From a virus, in IMG/VR virus record IMGVR_UViG_3300038462_000040, positions 62,001 through 126,000 of that record: DNA of 64,000 bases. One strand, given 5' to 3'. A program made the position numbers and the translations under genes. Below are positions 18,441 to 26,649 of this stretch, piece by piece. Numbering within the stretch: the first letter of the stretch is position 1; each line of letters begins with the position of its first letter. Below the pieces are notes generated by a model. The model was not told where the DNA came from, searched no databases, and saw nothing but the letters and a program-made list of their open reading frames with translations.

Positions 18441-18473
18441 CTATTATATACGGATTTCAATTAAAAATGTTAC
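18441..18473 (-). promoter_or_regulatory. Probable early promoter before 18403 gene
   Basis: In gene direction it reads GTAACATTTTT, about 10 bases, then CGTATATAATAG. The pattern is shared with 22175-22207 and 56780-56807. A leader GTTTAACTAAAAAC is also shared with the lipoprotein gene. Confidence 0.65.
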
Positions 18474-18547
18474 AAACATATGTAAAATTATTATATTAAA
18501 TTCTATTTTTAAAAATATTTTACATAGGTAAGGATTTCTTGATGTTA

Positions 18548-18557
18548 GTATTTATAA
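18548..18557 (+). promoter_or_regulatory. Late-type motif before 18570 gene
   Basis: GTATTTATAA, 12 bases before the ATG. Confidence 0.6.
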
Positions 18558-18569
18558 AAAATAATATTT

Positions 18570-20882
18570 ATGAATAAATCTCAAAGAATTTTTTTAGGCA
18601 CTGGCAATACAAGTACTAAAGGTCAAGATAAATATATAAAAGTAAAACTTGAACAGGATGTTGAAACACTTGAATTTTTAACATTAAATCTTAGTACAGA
18701 AGATGCTTATCAAAATTTTAATGCTGATTATGGTGTATTAGTTGGTAGAGTAACAGCAAATGATGGAGTGGGTGTTCCAAATGCTAAAATAAGTATATTT
18801 ATTCCATTAACTGATGCGGATGCAGAAGATAGCAATATATATAGTATCTATCCATATAAAACACCCAGAGATAAAAATAATGATGGAAAAAGATATAATT
18901 TATTACCTCGTGTTTCGGAACTTAATCAAGAAACAGGTACATTTAAACCTAAACAACCTTTTGGTAGTTTTCCAATAAAACCAGAATTAGTTGTAAATGA
19001 ATCATTTTTAAATGTATATAAAAAATATTATAAATATACTGCATTAACAAATAGTTCTGGCGATTATATGATTTTTGGAGTACCAACAGGTACACAAACA
19101 GTTCATCTTAGTGTTGATATTACAGATATTGGTAAATATAGTATGTCGCCTGCAAGTATGATAAATGCCGGATATTCACCAAATCTTTTTACTAAAAATG
19201 CCTCTGCAGTAAAACCAGCAATTGATTTAACAGATTTACCAAATATTGAAACACAAGAAATTACTGTTGATATAATTCCTTTCTGGGGAGATACCACAAA
19301 TTTTGAAATAGGAATAACACAATTAAACTTTAGAATAAAAGCGATATTATCTTCATCATTTGTTATATTTGGTACTACAATGACAATGGGATTATATGGT
19401 ATTTTTGGTAATCCTGCTGCAAGTCCTGATAATTTAGGTTTTTATAGTTTGGATACTGATGATGGTAATTCTGGTGGTCAAAATAGAAATAATATGGATA
19501 TAAGAACATATAGAACAGCCAATCCAGTAATTAGAGTATTTACATATACTACTGATGTACCACTTGTTGGTGGAAATATTGATTGGATTCATGCTGATAC
19601 AGAAAAACAAATTAGAGAATTAGATAAATCAGAATATATTGAATATAATACTAATGGTGATTTTTTATTAAGCATTCCATGTAATAGAGTTAAAGTAATA
19701 ACAAGTTCAACTGGTGAAGAAACTGTTGTTAATGATAATTCAACATCAGGTGTTTTTACTAAATTTTTTGGAATGATTTTAATTAAATATCCTGACCTTA
19801 TAGAATTACCAGAAAATTCATATTGGTCTTCATCACATAATTATGCTGGTGACCATCCACAACATAAAGCAAGGGGATGGTTTAAAATACCACAAACAGT
19901 TGCTTTACATTCTAATGAAAGTTTTGTTACGTCCGATATTCGTATTAATCCAGTAGGAGCATTAATGAGTGATAATGATTTTTGGAGAAAAAGTTATTAT
20001 GTTTTTACTGGTGGTGGTGTATATAGTGTCGCTCAATTTTATCCAACAAAATGGTCTCACAGTCCTGCTTTTAATACAGCAAATAATGTAAACACTGAAA
20101 ACACATTTACTACTTCTATTGGTCATGCTTCTATTGGTGGTTCTTGGTTTAAAGTTGCCGGAACTGATTGGGTAACACAAAGAGAAACAACTGACCAACA
20201 AAATTATATTATTACTCCATCAACAGGTATCACAAATCCTACACAACGTCAATATATATATGATTTTGCACCAAATGTAATTACTTTTGATAATTTATCA
20301 AATCCTGATAATAAAGGTAATAGATATTTTGGTGGTCAATGGTTAAATTTTTGTTTGTGTTTTCCTTGTTATGGTTGGGCATTTTCTCCTGACTCACCAA
20401 ATAGACTTTACGAGTTTGCAGATGTTTATCATAGTCCTAGTGATATTTCCAACAATTTTTTTATTCAATCAAATAATCAAAAATTATTTGCTGGAATAAA
20501 AGATAGTTCCAATATATTAAGAGGTGATGCATTTCAAACAGCATTTATTAATATTCCAAAAAGTGAATTAACACAATTAAGTAAAATTCCAATAAAAGGT
20601 ATTAATATTAGAAAATGGAATAATGCTGACCCCGCATATAATAAATATAATGAATATAATCCACATAAAATACAATTATCTGTTTCAAATCAATATTATA
20701 AATATCAAAATTCAAAACCAATTGGTTATAATACCAATGGTCAAGAATATTATTTATTTGGTTGGGATGAATACGCTCCAACTACAACAATTCCTGCAGA
20801 TGAATTAAAAACAGCTTATTTATTTAAAGGTATGTATGGTAATGATTGTATACAATTATTGGCTGATTTCAATATTATATAA
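18570..20882 (+). CDS. Large virion protein with carboxypeptidase-regulatory-like domain
   Basis: The 770-residue protein is probably structural. The N-terminus (MNKSQRIFLGTGNTSTKGQD) resembles that of the gene at 22244 (MDKKIQILLGSQ). Residues about 50-200 form a beta-sandwich-like unit: YGVLVGRVTANDGVGVPNAK, then SGDYMIFGVPTGTQTVHLS. This is the pattern of carboxypeptidase-regulatory or Cna-B-like domains, common in phage tail and baseplate proteins. The remainder is aromatic- and Asn-rich without a known motif, and contains a CLCFPCYGW cysteine cluster near residue 600. A late-type promoter motif and a terminator enclose it as a single unit. Confidence 0.7.
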   Translation: MNKSQRIFLGTGNTSTKGQDKYIKVKLEQDVETLEFLTLNLSTEDAYQNFNADYGVLVGRVTANDGVGVPNAKISIFIPLTDADAEDSNIYSIYPYKTPRDKNNDGKRYNLLPRVSELNQETGTFKPKQPFGSFPIKPELVVNESFLNVYKKYYKYTALTNSSGDYMIFGVPTGTQTVHLSVDITDIGKYSMSPASMINAGYSPNLFTKNASAVKPAIDLTDLPNIETQEITVDIIPFWGDTTNFEIGITQLNFRIKAILSSSFVIFGTTMTMGLYGIFGNPAASPDNLGFYSLDTDDGNSGGQNRNNMDIRTYRTANPVIRVFTYTTDVPLVGGNIDWIHADTEKQIRELDKSEYIEYNTNGDFLLSIPCNRVKVITSSTGEETVVNDNSTSGVFTKFFGMILIKYPDLIELPENSYWSSSHNYAGDHPQHKARGWFKIPQTVALHSNESFVTSDIRINPVGALMSDNDFWRKSYYVFTGGGVYSVAQFYPTKWSHSPAFNTANNVNTENTFTTSIGHASIGGSWFKVAGTDWVTQRETTDQQNYIITPSTGITNPTQRQYIYDFAPNVITFDNLSNPDNKGNRYFGGQWLNFCLCFPCYGWAFSPDSPNRLYEFADVYHSPSDISNNFFIQSNNQKLFAGIKDSSNILRGDAFQTAFINIPKSELTQLSKIPIKGINIRKWNNADPAYNKYNEYNPHKIQLSVSNQYYKYQNSKPIGYNTNGQEYYLFGWDEYAPTTTIPADELKTAYLFKGMYGNDCIQLLADFNII

Positions 20883-20886
20883 CAAG

Positions 20887-20921
20887 AAACCCTCTTAAAA
20901 CTTAATTTAAGAAGGTTTTTT
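20887..20921 (+). terminator. Terminator after 18570-20882
   Basis: AAACCCTCTTAAA-ACTTAA-TTTAAGAAGGTTTTTT forms a hairpin with a T-tract. It is almost identical to the terminator at 21670-21707. Confidence 0.85.
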
Positions 20922-21047
20922 ATGTTGCTTAATATTTAAATAAAATTGCAAATTCTTTTATTTCTTTCCACCTTAACCATTATAATAATTCCCATTTAAT
21001 ACGATTACAATTACAGAATATATTGTCTTATTAAATCTATTATATAG

Positions 21048-21055
21048 TATATTTG
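21048..21055 (+). promoter_or_regulatory. Host-type TAnnTTTG box before 21079 gene
   Basis: TATATTTG lies 23 bases before the ATG, with a TTG 22 bases further upstream (21023-21025). This fits the Bacteroidetes sigma-A type pattern. Confidence 0.5.
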
Positions 21056-21078
21056 AATTAAACAAATATAAATGAGAT

Positions 21079-21402
21079 ATGGATGATATGATAGATAAAA
21101 TTCTTAATGATATTAGAAAACTTGATGTTATTTTAACTGATGAAGAACAAACCATATTAATTTCTTATTACAAAGAAAAGAAATTTAGTAGTCTAAATGA
21201 TATGATTATTGCTTTTGTTATTAATGAAGGCAAAACTTTTGATAGAACGAATTGGACTGCTTTTTTAACTGATAAAATTAATTATGAGAAAATTAATACA
21301 ACTATAATAATTGATGAAGATATTATAAAATATTGTAAAGGACTTATATTATATTTATTTACTCAGATATTGCCATATAGAACCAATTATGACAATTTTT
21401 GA
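21079..21402 (+). CDS. Hypothetical protein (107 aa)
   Basis: This small, charged, mostly helical protein is not recognised. It starts with MDDMIDKILNDIRKLDVIL, and its hydrophobic C-terminal helix (YCKGLILYLFTQILP) could pack or associate with membrane. It has a host-like promoter box rather than the late motif, so it is probably expressed early or in mid infection. It overlaps the convergent gene 21387-21623 by 16 bases. Confidence 0.6.
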   Translation: MDDMIDKILNDIRKLDVILTDEEQTILISYYKEKKFSSLNDMIIAFVINEGKTFDRTNWTAFLTDKINYEKINTTIIIDEDIIKYCKGLILYLFTQILPYRTNYDNF

Positions 21403-21623
21403 CTATTTCTTTTTTTATCTCGTAAAATACACCACTCTTTTATTTGTTTATCTGTCATTTTTTCGCCTTCTTTTAAACCTAATTTAGATAATATTTCTAT
21501 ATCGGGTTTAAATTCATATTTGTTGGAATCTTTGACAACTCTTATTATTTCTTTAAGACGAACATAATCATTATCATCTATTGATGAATAATTTTCCTTT
21601 TCCAAGTTAATAATTCTATTCAT
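21387..21623 (-). CDS. Hypothetical protein (78 aa)
   Basis: A 78-residue charged protein of unknown function, ending in LRDKKRNSQKLS. A variant late-type motif (CTATTTATAG) lies 13 bases before its ATG. Its 3' end overlaps the convergent gene by 16 bases. No motif is recognised. Confidence 0.55.
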   Translation of the reverse strand: MNRIINLEKENYSSIDDNDYVRLKEIIRVVKDSNKYEFKPDIEILSKLGLKEGEKMTDKQIKEWCILRDKKRNSQKLS

Positions 21624-21636
21624 TATTTTTTGTTTT

Positions 21637-21646
21637 CTATAAATAG
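21637..21646 (-). promoter_or_regulatory. Variant late-type motif before 21623 gene
   Basis: CTATTTATAG, 13 bases before the ATG. The first base differs from the usual G. Confidence 0.4.
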
Positions 21647-21669
21647 TATTAAAAAAAATTTATACCATT

Positions 21670-21707
21670 AAAAACCCTCTTAAAACTTAATTTAAGAGGG
21701 TTTTTTT
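21670..21707. terminator. Terminator after lipoprotein gene
   Basis: AAAAACCCTCTTAAA-ACTTAA-TTTAAGAGGGTTTTTTT is a perfect 12-bp or longer stem that can work in both directions. It is downstream of the lipoprotein gene on the minus strand and matches 20887-20921. Confidence 0.85.
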
Positions 21708-21720
21708 AATGCTTGTATTT

Positions 21721-22128
21721 TTATTGTTTAGATAGATACTCAGTATATCCAAAATCCAATAATACCATTTTATTATTGGTAGGTGCTTTTATAATTGTCA
21801 TGGTATAAGGAGTGTTGTCATCTATAATATTCAAACTTAAAGTAGTTCCAGATATTGTCCAATTATCATAAACACTATGAATTGAAGCAACTTTATCATC
21901 AGTATTAATACACTTAGTATCTTGAAACTCATAATTATTACCAGTAACAAAGTAATTCAATTTTCCATCAGTATATACTGAATCACAATGCCATTTTCCC
22001 AAATATTCGGGATGAAGCTGACCCGGTGTTTTAGTTACCGGAGTAGGTGTAACATTACCATCGTCTTTTTTACTACAACTTACACTAAGTAAGGTGATTG
22101 CAAGAATAAAATAAATTAAATTTTTCAT
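21721..22128 (-). CDS. Outer-surface lipoprotein, lipocalin-like
   Basis: The 135-residue protein has a lipoprotein signal peptide: MKNLIYFILAITLLSVSC, with lipobox LSVSC and lipidated Cys at 18. It is followed by SKKDDGN, the Lys-Asp-Asp type surface-export tag known in Bacteroidetes. The rest (PGQLHPEYLGKWHCDSVYTDGK, SGTTLSLN) looks like a lipocalin-type beta-barrel start. The promoter region is shared with the 18403 membrane protein, pointing to early expression. A phage-coded surface lipoprotein could block the receptor against further phages, as Llp of T5 does. That function is inferred. It may also be an acquired host gene. Confidence 0.75.
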   Translation of the reverse strand: MKNLIYFILAITLLSVSCSKKDDGNVTPTPVTKTPGQLHPEYLGKWHCDSVYTDGKLNYFVTGNNYEFQDTKCINTDDKVASIHSVYDNWTISGTTLSLNIIDDNTPYTMTIIKAPTNNKMVLLDFGYTEYLSKQ

Positions 22129-22174
22129 TTTTTTGTTTTTAGTTAAACATTTGAATCATAATTTGAATCATTTT

Positions 22175-22207
22175 CTATTATATACGAATTTCAATCAAAA
22201 ATGTTAC
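22175..22207 (-). promoter_or_regulatory. Probable early promoter before lipoprotein gene
   Basis: GTAACATTTTT, about 10 bases, then CGTATATAATAG in gene direction. Together with the leader it is nearly the same as at 18441-18473. A short GATTCAAATTAT-type duplication makes this leader slightly longer. Confidence 0.65.
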
Positions 22208-22230
22208 AAAAACAAGAAAAAAATTTTAAG

Positions 22231-22240
22231 GTATTTATAT
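22231..22240 (+). promoter_or_regulatory. Late-type motif at start of 22244 gene
   Basis: GTATTTATAT ends only 3 bases before the ATG, much closer than elsewhere. The transcript would be leaderless or nearly so. Confidence 0.45.
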
Positions 22241-22243
22241 TAT

Positions 22244-23392
22244 ATGGATAAAAAGATTCAAATACTGCTTGGTAGTCAGAAAAACACTAATTCTGTTAAT
22301 GTAGATACATACGATAAAGTTGAATTATTCAACAATACATCTGAACTTATGGAATATGATGTTAATGATGCAGTTAGTGAAACTGAAATTTTTAATATAG
22401 AAAGAGAAGAAAATGCAATTTATAGAATTTATGGAAGAATTGAATATATGTCATTATTAAATGGATTAATAAATAATTATACTGAATTTAAAGATTTTTT
22501 AACTCCAAGATTTAATGGTAATTCTAAAACCATAGAAAATTCATTTGAATTCTATTTGGTTAAACCATCAGCACAACATTCTTCATCTATTTTTGTAAGA
22601 CATTTTGAAGTAATTGCAACCCCAAATGATTTTGAACTATTTCCAGTAGGTTTTTCTAATAATGTATATGGTGAACAAACTTACGCATTTAATTTTAAAA
22701 GAGATTTTGATATTTCAACATATTTTGAATCATTTAATTCTCTTAATACAGAACAAAATTATTTAATACCTATAACTGAACTATTTCTATATGCCAAATA
22801 TATTCCAAGTGTAACAGAAGTTCTTAAATATACTAATTGGGATACTAGTTTAACACCAATTCAAACATTATTAAATACGACACCATTAGTTATAGGTAGT
22901 ACTGTATATGGTGATTTAATTAATTATAATATACCAGAATTTCTTCAAACACCTGTATCAGAACAAACATATTATATTTCAACAACATGTTCAGATGTAA
23001 GTGTACTTCGTTGGAAATACAATCCATTTATTTCATTTAAATTAAGATATTTTTCTAATGAACTTGATAGTGCTAATACTGGTAGTACTTCATATGATAT
23101 TATAACAACAATACCAGAATATGCAATACCAATAGATAATAAAGGAAATCTTGTTTGGCGTGATATTTTACCACAAGGATATGTAGACCCATTAACTGGA
23201 ATTGGTGTTGATTATCCTTTTGTAAATAAAAGAAGATATTTATTTTCAAGAATTATTTTATCAATAGTTCCAGATATGACCGAACCACATACAAAAGAAA
23301 TATTTAATAATATATGGTTTAGTAAAAATGCAAGTAGTTTAAACATAACACCAATGACAAATTTAGGTAATATAGGAGCACCATGCCAGTAA
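22244..23392 (+). CDS. Putative virion structural protein
   Basis: The start is set at 22244 rather than further upstream. The N-terminus MDKKIQILLGSQKNTNSV then matches the neighbour at 18570, and the upstream extension would run through the lipoprotein's promoter. The 382-residue product is beta-rich, with Asn/Thr/Tyr-rich composition. No enzymatic motif is visible. It overlaps the next structural gene by ten bases, so the two are translated together. A tail or baseplate component is the likely role, based on neighbours. Confidence 0.7.
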   Translation: MDKKIQILLGSQKNTNSVNVDTYDKVELFNNTSELMEYDVNDAVSETEIFNIEREENAIYRIYGRIEYMSLLNGLINNYTEFKDFLTPRFNGNSKTIENSFEFYLVKPSAQHSSSIFVRHFEVIATPNDFELFPVGFSNNVYGEQTYAFNFKRDFDISTYFESFNSLNTEQNYLIPITELFLYAKYIPSVTEVLKYTNWDTSLTPIQTLLNTTPLVIGSTVYGDLINYNIPEFLQTPVSEQTYYISTTCSDVSVLRWKYNPFISFKLRYFSNELDSANTGSTSYDIITTIPEYAIPIDNKGNLVWRDILPQGYVDPLTGIGVDYPFVNKRRYLFSRIILSIVPDMTEPHTKEIFNNIWFSKNASSLNITPMTNLGNIGAPCQ

Positions 23393-24216
23393 TTAAAGAA
23401 ACAATAAAATTTAATAATCTTGATTTGAATTTAAAATTCAGTTTAGGTTCTAGTATAGGTCTTACCGGATATCAACAAGAAATAGATAATTTAACAATTG
23501 ATACTGAGGACGAACTTATTAATCCTGTAAATGATACTGAAGTACGTAGATTTAATAGTACCATTCAAAATAATTTATCATTTTATTTTCATTTAGATAG
23601 TGCTATAAATGAAATGGCAAATAATGTTGATTCTATTTCATTTATAAATGCAGGATTTACACAAGATGAAATAGATTTTAATCGTGACACAATACGCAAT
23701 AGTTTTTTTATTTTAGATTTTTATGACACCTATAATCCAAATACTCAAATTAAAATATTTACAACATATTTAACAAAAATTCTTGCAAATAATAATACTG
23801 CAAATTATTTAGTTGGTACAAGTCCTTTAATTAATTTTTTAAAAATAAAAAACCAATTTAATTATTGGTATGTACCACAATCATATATTGATTTATCTAA
23901 TGTATATGCTACTGGATACATTAAATTTAGTTTTTATAATGCAAAATATGGTAAAATTCAATTATTTTATAATAGAGATAATCAAGCACTTAAAACACCA
24001 GAAAAATTATATTTTAAAGCAATTTTGAATTTAACTTCGAGAACATGGAGTTTCTCAACAACATCAAGTCCAAATATCAATGCATATGAATTATATAATA
24101 GTTCTACATATACAAATAAAATAAATAACACAGTATCTGATTTTAATAATTTGAAACAAAATTATCCAACGGGAAATACATTCAATTCTACAAAAGATAG
24201 TTATACAACAGAATAA
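23383..24216 (+). CDS. Putative virion structural protein
   Basis: The 277-residue, Asn/Phe/Tyr-rich product starts ten bases inside the end of the preceding gene (ATGCCAGTAATTAAAG). It contains FYFHLDSAINEMANN and mixed strands, and a long aromatic middle (NQFNYWYVPQSYIDLSN). I do not recognise the family. It converges with the gp15-like gene, overlapping it by 16 bases. It probably forms a pair with the preceding protein. Confidence 0.65.
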   Translation: MPVIKETIKFNNLDLNLKFSLGSSIGLTGYQQEIDNLTIDTEDELINPVNDTEVRRFNSTIQNNLSFYFHLDSAINEMANNVDSISFINAGFTQDEIDFNRDTIRNSFFILDFYDTYNPNTQIKIFTTYLTKILANNNTANYLVGTSPLINFLKIKNQFNYWYVPQSYIDLSNVYATGYIKFSFYNAKYGKIQLFYNRDNQALKTPEKLYFKAILNLTSRTWSFSTTSSPNINAYELYNSSTYTNKINNTVSDFNNLKQNYPTGNTFNSTKDSYTTE

Positions 24217-24965
24217 CCAATAACTGGTTTTCTAAGAGTTTTAACCATTTGAAATTCTTTTTCATCTTGAATAAAACCTAAGATTTTTAAAGCATATTTA
24301 CTAACAAAAAATCTATCACCATCAATATTTTCAATAGGATTTGATTCAGCAAAACCTTCAAATAATAATGGCATTGGATTTCCATTAATTGTAAGATATT
24401 CTTGACGTGAAGCAAAGTTTTTTAATACTTGTTCATCATATAAATTAACATCCACACGATATTTAGTAAATAATGCCACTTCATATATCATATCAACATT
24501 AACTGGTTCTGGCATTTTAAATTGTAAATAAATTACTTCACCTTCATCTAATATAGGAACATTCATATATCTGAATTTACGTGGTTGTGGAATTCTATAC
24601 ATTGTTCCAAGTCTTGTACCAGCTTGTTTATCAATACGTCTTACAGTAATATATGGTGTGGGAACATTGTGGTCCCCGTCCATAAATCTCCAAGTTTTGC
24701 TGAATTCACCCCAACGGTCATTGTCAAGATAAAATGTTGGTACTTCTTTATTATCGATAACAGCTTTCATACCATATTGATTAACATAATCAAAAAGTGC
24801 TTGGTCTAAATTTTCAAGCAAAATGGTTCTAGGTAAATATTTGGTATCTAAATTAGTTTCTTTCATTAAGTCAGCAATTCTATCCATACCATATTTAAGA
24901 TATTCAGTACCTATCTTTGGTGGGTTAGTATCAATGGTTAATTTAGCTTTTTTTGGAAGTGACAT
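24201..24965 (-). CDS. 15: Tail completion / tail terminator protein, T4 gp15-like
   Basis: The 254-residue protein matches T4 gp15 in length (272) and in its best conserved stretch. Here PVNVDMIYEVALFTKYRVDV, near residues 153-172, stands where T4 gp15 has PIKMIYELSIFTRYEDD, followed by a helix ending in NFASRQEYLTI. The N-terminal part (YLKYGMDRIADLM) and the substrate-facing loop PTPYITVRRIDKQ precede it. gp15 caps the finished tail and joins it to the neck proteins gp13 and gp14, candidates for which lie at 30.8-33.9 kb. It has its own late-type promoter motif. Confidence 0.65.
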   Translation of the reverse strand: MSLPKKAKLTIDTNPPKIGTEYLKYGMDRIADLMKETNLDTKYLPRTILLENLDQALFDYVNQYGMKAVIDNKEVPTFYLDNDRWGEFSKTWRFMDGDHNVPTPYITVRRIDKQAGTRLGTMYRIPQPRKFRYMNVPILDEGEVIYLQFKMPEPVNVDMIYEVALFTKYRVDVNLYDEQVLKNFASRQEYLTINGNPMPLLFEGFAESNPIENIDGDRFFVSKYALKILGFIQDEKEFQMVKTLRKPVIGYSVV

Positions 24966-24975
24966 AATCTTTTTT

Positions 24976-24985
24976 AGATAAATAC
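24976..24985 (-). promoter_or_regulatory. Late-type motif before gp15-like gene
   Basis: GTATTTATCT, 10 bases before the ATG. Confidence 0.55.
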
Positions 24986-25068
24986 TTGCATTTTAGAGAT
25001 ACTTTTAATACATTTGCAAGATAAATTTTTTATATATAAAAACATTTTAAATTAAAAACATAAAAAAC

Positions 25069-25299
25069 ATGAAACTTTATTATTTTAATCCAAATGACTA
25101 TGGCACAGAATATTATGTATTGGCAGAAAATAAAATAAATGCGATTACATATTTATTAAATCATTTTAAACAAACAAAAAATATGGAAAAGTTTAAGATG
25201 TGGAAAAACACTAATTCCAAAAATCCTCAAACATTTCCTATTAATTATACTTTAGAGGAACATGGAATTGGCGATGTGTTAGTATCATCAATATCATAA
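25069..25299 (+). CDS. Hypothetical protein (76 aa)
   Basis: A 76-residue protein starting MKLYYFNPNDYGTEYYVLAE, with an AINYLL-type helix (KINAITYLLNHF). It is unrecognised. It opens the + strand nucleotide-metabolism operon, after an A-rich leader without a late-type motif, and so is probably transcribed early or in mid infection. Confidence 0.6.
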   Translation: MKLYYFNPNDYGTEYYVLAENKINAITYLLNHFKQTKNMEKFKMWKNTNSKNPQTFPINYTLEEHGIGDVLVSSIS

Positions 25300-25302
25300 A
25301 TA

Positions 25303-25312
25303 ATATTTATAT
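25303..25312 (+). promoter_or_regulatory. Variant late-type motif before KTSC gene
   Basis: ATATTTATAT, 18 bases before the ATG at 25331. The first base deviates, so this is a weaker candidate. Confidence 0.35.
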
Positions 25313-25330
25313 TTACTTAATACATTTTTA

Positions 25331-25681
25331 ATGTTAGTAGAACGAAAAGAATTTCAAGATAAAGATAAAAGTATTGGTTATATTGAAGCAGTTTTTAATT
25401 CCGATAATATATTAAAAACTACATATTTTCCTAAAACAGAAAGACTTTATATTGCATTTAGTAGAGGACATACATATTCTTATAGTAATGTTAGTTTTGA
25501 AAAATACAATGAATTTGAAAAAGCCGAATCTCAAGGCAAATATTTTCATCAAAAAATAAATAACAACAAAGCACATTCAGTTCGTAAGGAATTTACATTA
25601 TATCCTAATGAAGTTAAAGATTTGAAACAAATTGTTGAAGATAAAATAAATACACAATTAAATGACAAAAATAACGAATAA
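25331..25681 (+). CDS. KTSC-domain protein
   Basis: The 116-residue protein shows the KTSC pattern: SIGYIEAVFN, LYIAFSRGHTYSYSNVSFEKYNEF in sequence, then AESQGKYFHQKI. KTSC domains are small and common in phages and next to replication genes; the biochemical role is not established. Its C-terminal part (EVKDLKQIVEDK) is encoded by a 28-base stretch repeated exactly at the end of the next gene. It overlaps that gene by 20 bases. Confidence 0.7.
   Translation: MLVERKEFQDKDKSIGYIEAVFNSDNILKTTYFPKTERLYIAFSRGHTYSYSNVSFEKYNEFEKAESQGKYFHQKINNNKAHSVRKEFTLYPNEVKDLKQIVEDKINTQLNDKNNE
25612..25639 (+). repeat. 28-base direct repeat, copy 1
   Basis: AGTTAAAGATTTGAAACAAA plus TTGTTGAA, identical to 25919-25946. 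It encodes VKDLKQIVE in both genes. Confidence 0.8.
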
Positions 25682-25976
25682 TATATTTCATAATAATGTC
25701 TTTTATGATAAAGATGAATATATTAACGATTTTAATGATTTAATTAAACTATTATCCAATAATTCAATTGAAATTGTTTTTAGAACTAGAATTCCATATT
25801 TAGATAAAAGTTATGAAGATTATTATGGTGTTGGCAAAGAAATAAGAATTGGTGATAGTTGTATTACTGGATATCATTCAATTAATCAAAACATAATAAA
25901 TAAAATAAAACAATTGATAGTTAAAGATTTGAAACAAATTGTTGAAAACAATAAATTAGAAGAAGATAATGAATAG
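25662..25976 (+). CDS. Hypothetical protein (104 aa)
   Basis: An acidic 104-residue protein of unknown function, with a helix-rich middle (YINDFNDLIKLLSNNSIEIV). It ends in VKDLKQIVENNK, shared with the KTSC protein through the repeat. It overlaps both neighbours by 20 and 8 bases, so the operon is translationally coupled. Confidence 0.6.
   Translation: MTKITNNIFHNNVFYDKDEYINDFNDLIKLLSNNSIEIVFRTRIPYLDKSYEDYYGVGKEIRIGDSCITGYHSINQNIINKIKQLIVKDLKQIVENNKLEEDNE
25919..25946 (+). repeat. 28-base direct repeat, copy 2
   Basis: An exact copy of 25612-25639, in the same frame relative to the coded peptide. Confidence 0.8.
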
Positions 25977-26283
25977 TACTCAAGATTATGAAAATCTAAT
26001 TGAATTACTTAAAATAACATTGGAATTTTATGCCAATAAAAAAAATTATGAAAAAATAATTTATTCTGAGTTAAGAGGTAATATTTCATCTATTGATTTG
26101 GATGAATATGGTTCTCAAGCACGTTTTGCATTAAATAAAATTAAAGAAATTAGAGAAATTAATGAAAAATTAGTAAAGGATTATAGTGCCGAAATAGAAG
26201 CAGTTCAAAATAAAGGGGAACAAGAAATTATTAATACAATAGGAATACTTAAAAAAATGAGTAATGGTAATAACAACCTTTAA
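25969..26283 (+). CDS. Hypothetical protein (104 aa), helical
   Basis: This 104-residue protein is predicted to be nearly all helix (YENLIELLKITLEFYANKKN; ALNKIKEIREINEKLVKDYS). It overlaps the MazG gene by 20 bases and the previous gene by 8 bases. Unrecognised. It may act as a partner of the following nucleotide-pool enzyme, by linkage only. Confidence 0.6.
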   Translation: MNSTQDYENLIELLKITLEFYANKKNYEKIIYSELRGNISSIDLDEYGSQARFALNKIKEIREINEKLVKDYSAEIEAVQNKGEQEIINTIGILKKMSNGNNNL

Positions 26284-26641
26284 AGAATATCAAACCGAAG
26301 CAAATTTTCTTAAAATATCATTAGATAAATTCTTAGAAACACATCCTGATACACCAATTGATGTAAAATTATTATTAGCGGTTGCTTATGATGGATTAGG
26401 ACTAGGTGAAGCTGGTGAAGTTCAAGGTAAAATAAAGAAAATTATTAGAGATGATGGCGGTCATATTACACAAGAACATGTAATTGAAATAAAAAAAGAA
26501 TTGGGGGACTTGTTATGGTATATTTCATCGATGTGCGATAATCTTGATATTGGATTAGATGATGTAGCAACATCAAATATTGAAAAATTAAAATCTCGTA
26601 GAGATAGAAATACATTACATGGAAGTGGAGATAACAGATAA
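26264..26641 (+). CDS. MazG-like nucleotide pyrophosphohydrolase
   Basis: The 125-residue protein has the MazG helical core: GLGLGEAGEVQGKIKKIIRD near residues 46-65 with the E-x2-E type metal ligands, and KELGDLLWYISSMCDNLDI near 84-102 with E-x2-D. It hydrolyses NTPs or dNTPs to monophosphates, or acts on alarmones. In phages it shifts nucleotide pools. It sits directly before dUTPase and thymidylate synthase, so a role in dNTP supply is likely. Confidence 0.85.
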   Translation: MVITTFKEYQTEANFLKISLDKFLETHPDTPIDVKLLLAVAYDGLGLGEAGEVQGKIKKIIRDDGGHITQEHVIEIKKELGDLLWYISSMCDNLDIGLDDVATSNIEKLKSRRDRNTLHGSGDNR

Positions 26642-26649
26642 TATAAAAT

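Noticed and set aside
22133-22243. Extended start of the 22244 virion protein
   Set aside because: The extension covers the lipoprotein's promoter and is unlike the related N-terminus at 18570.
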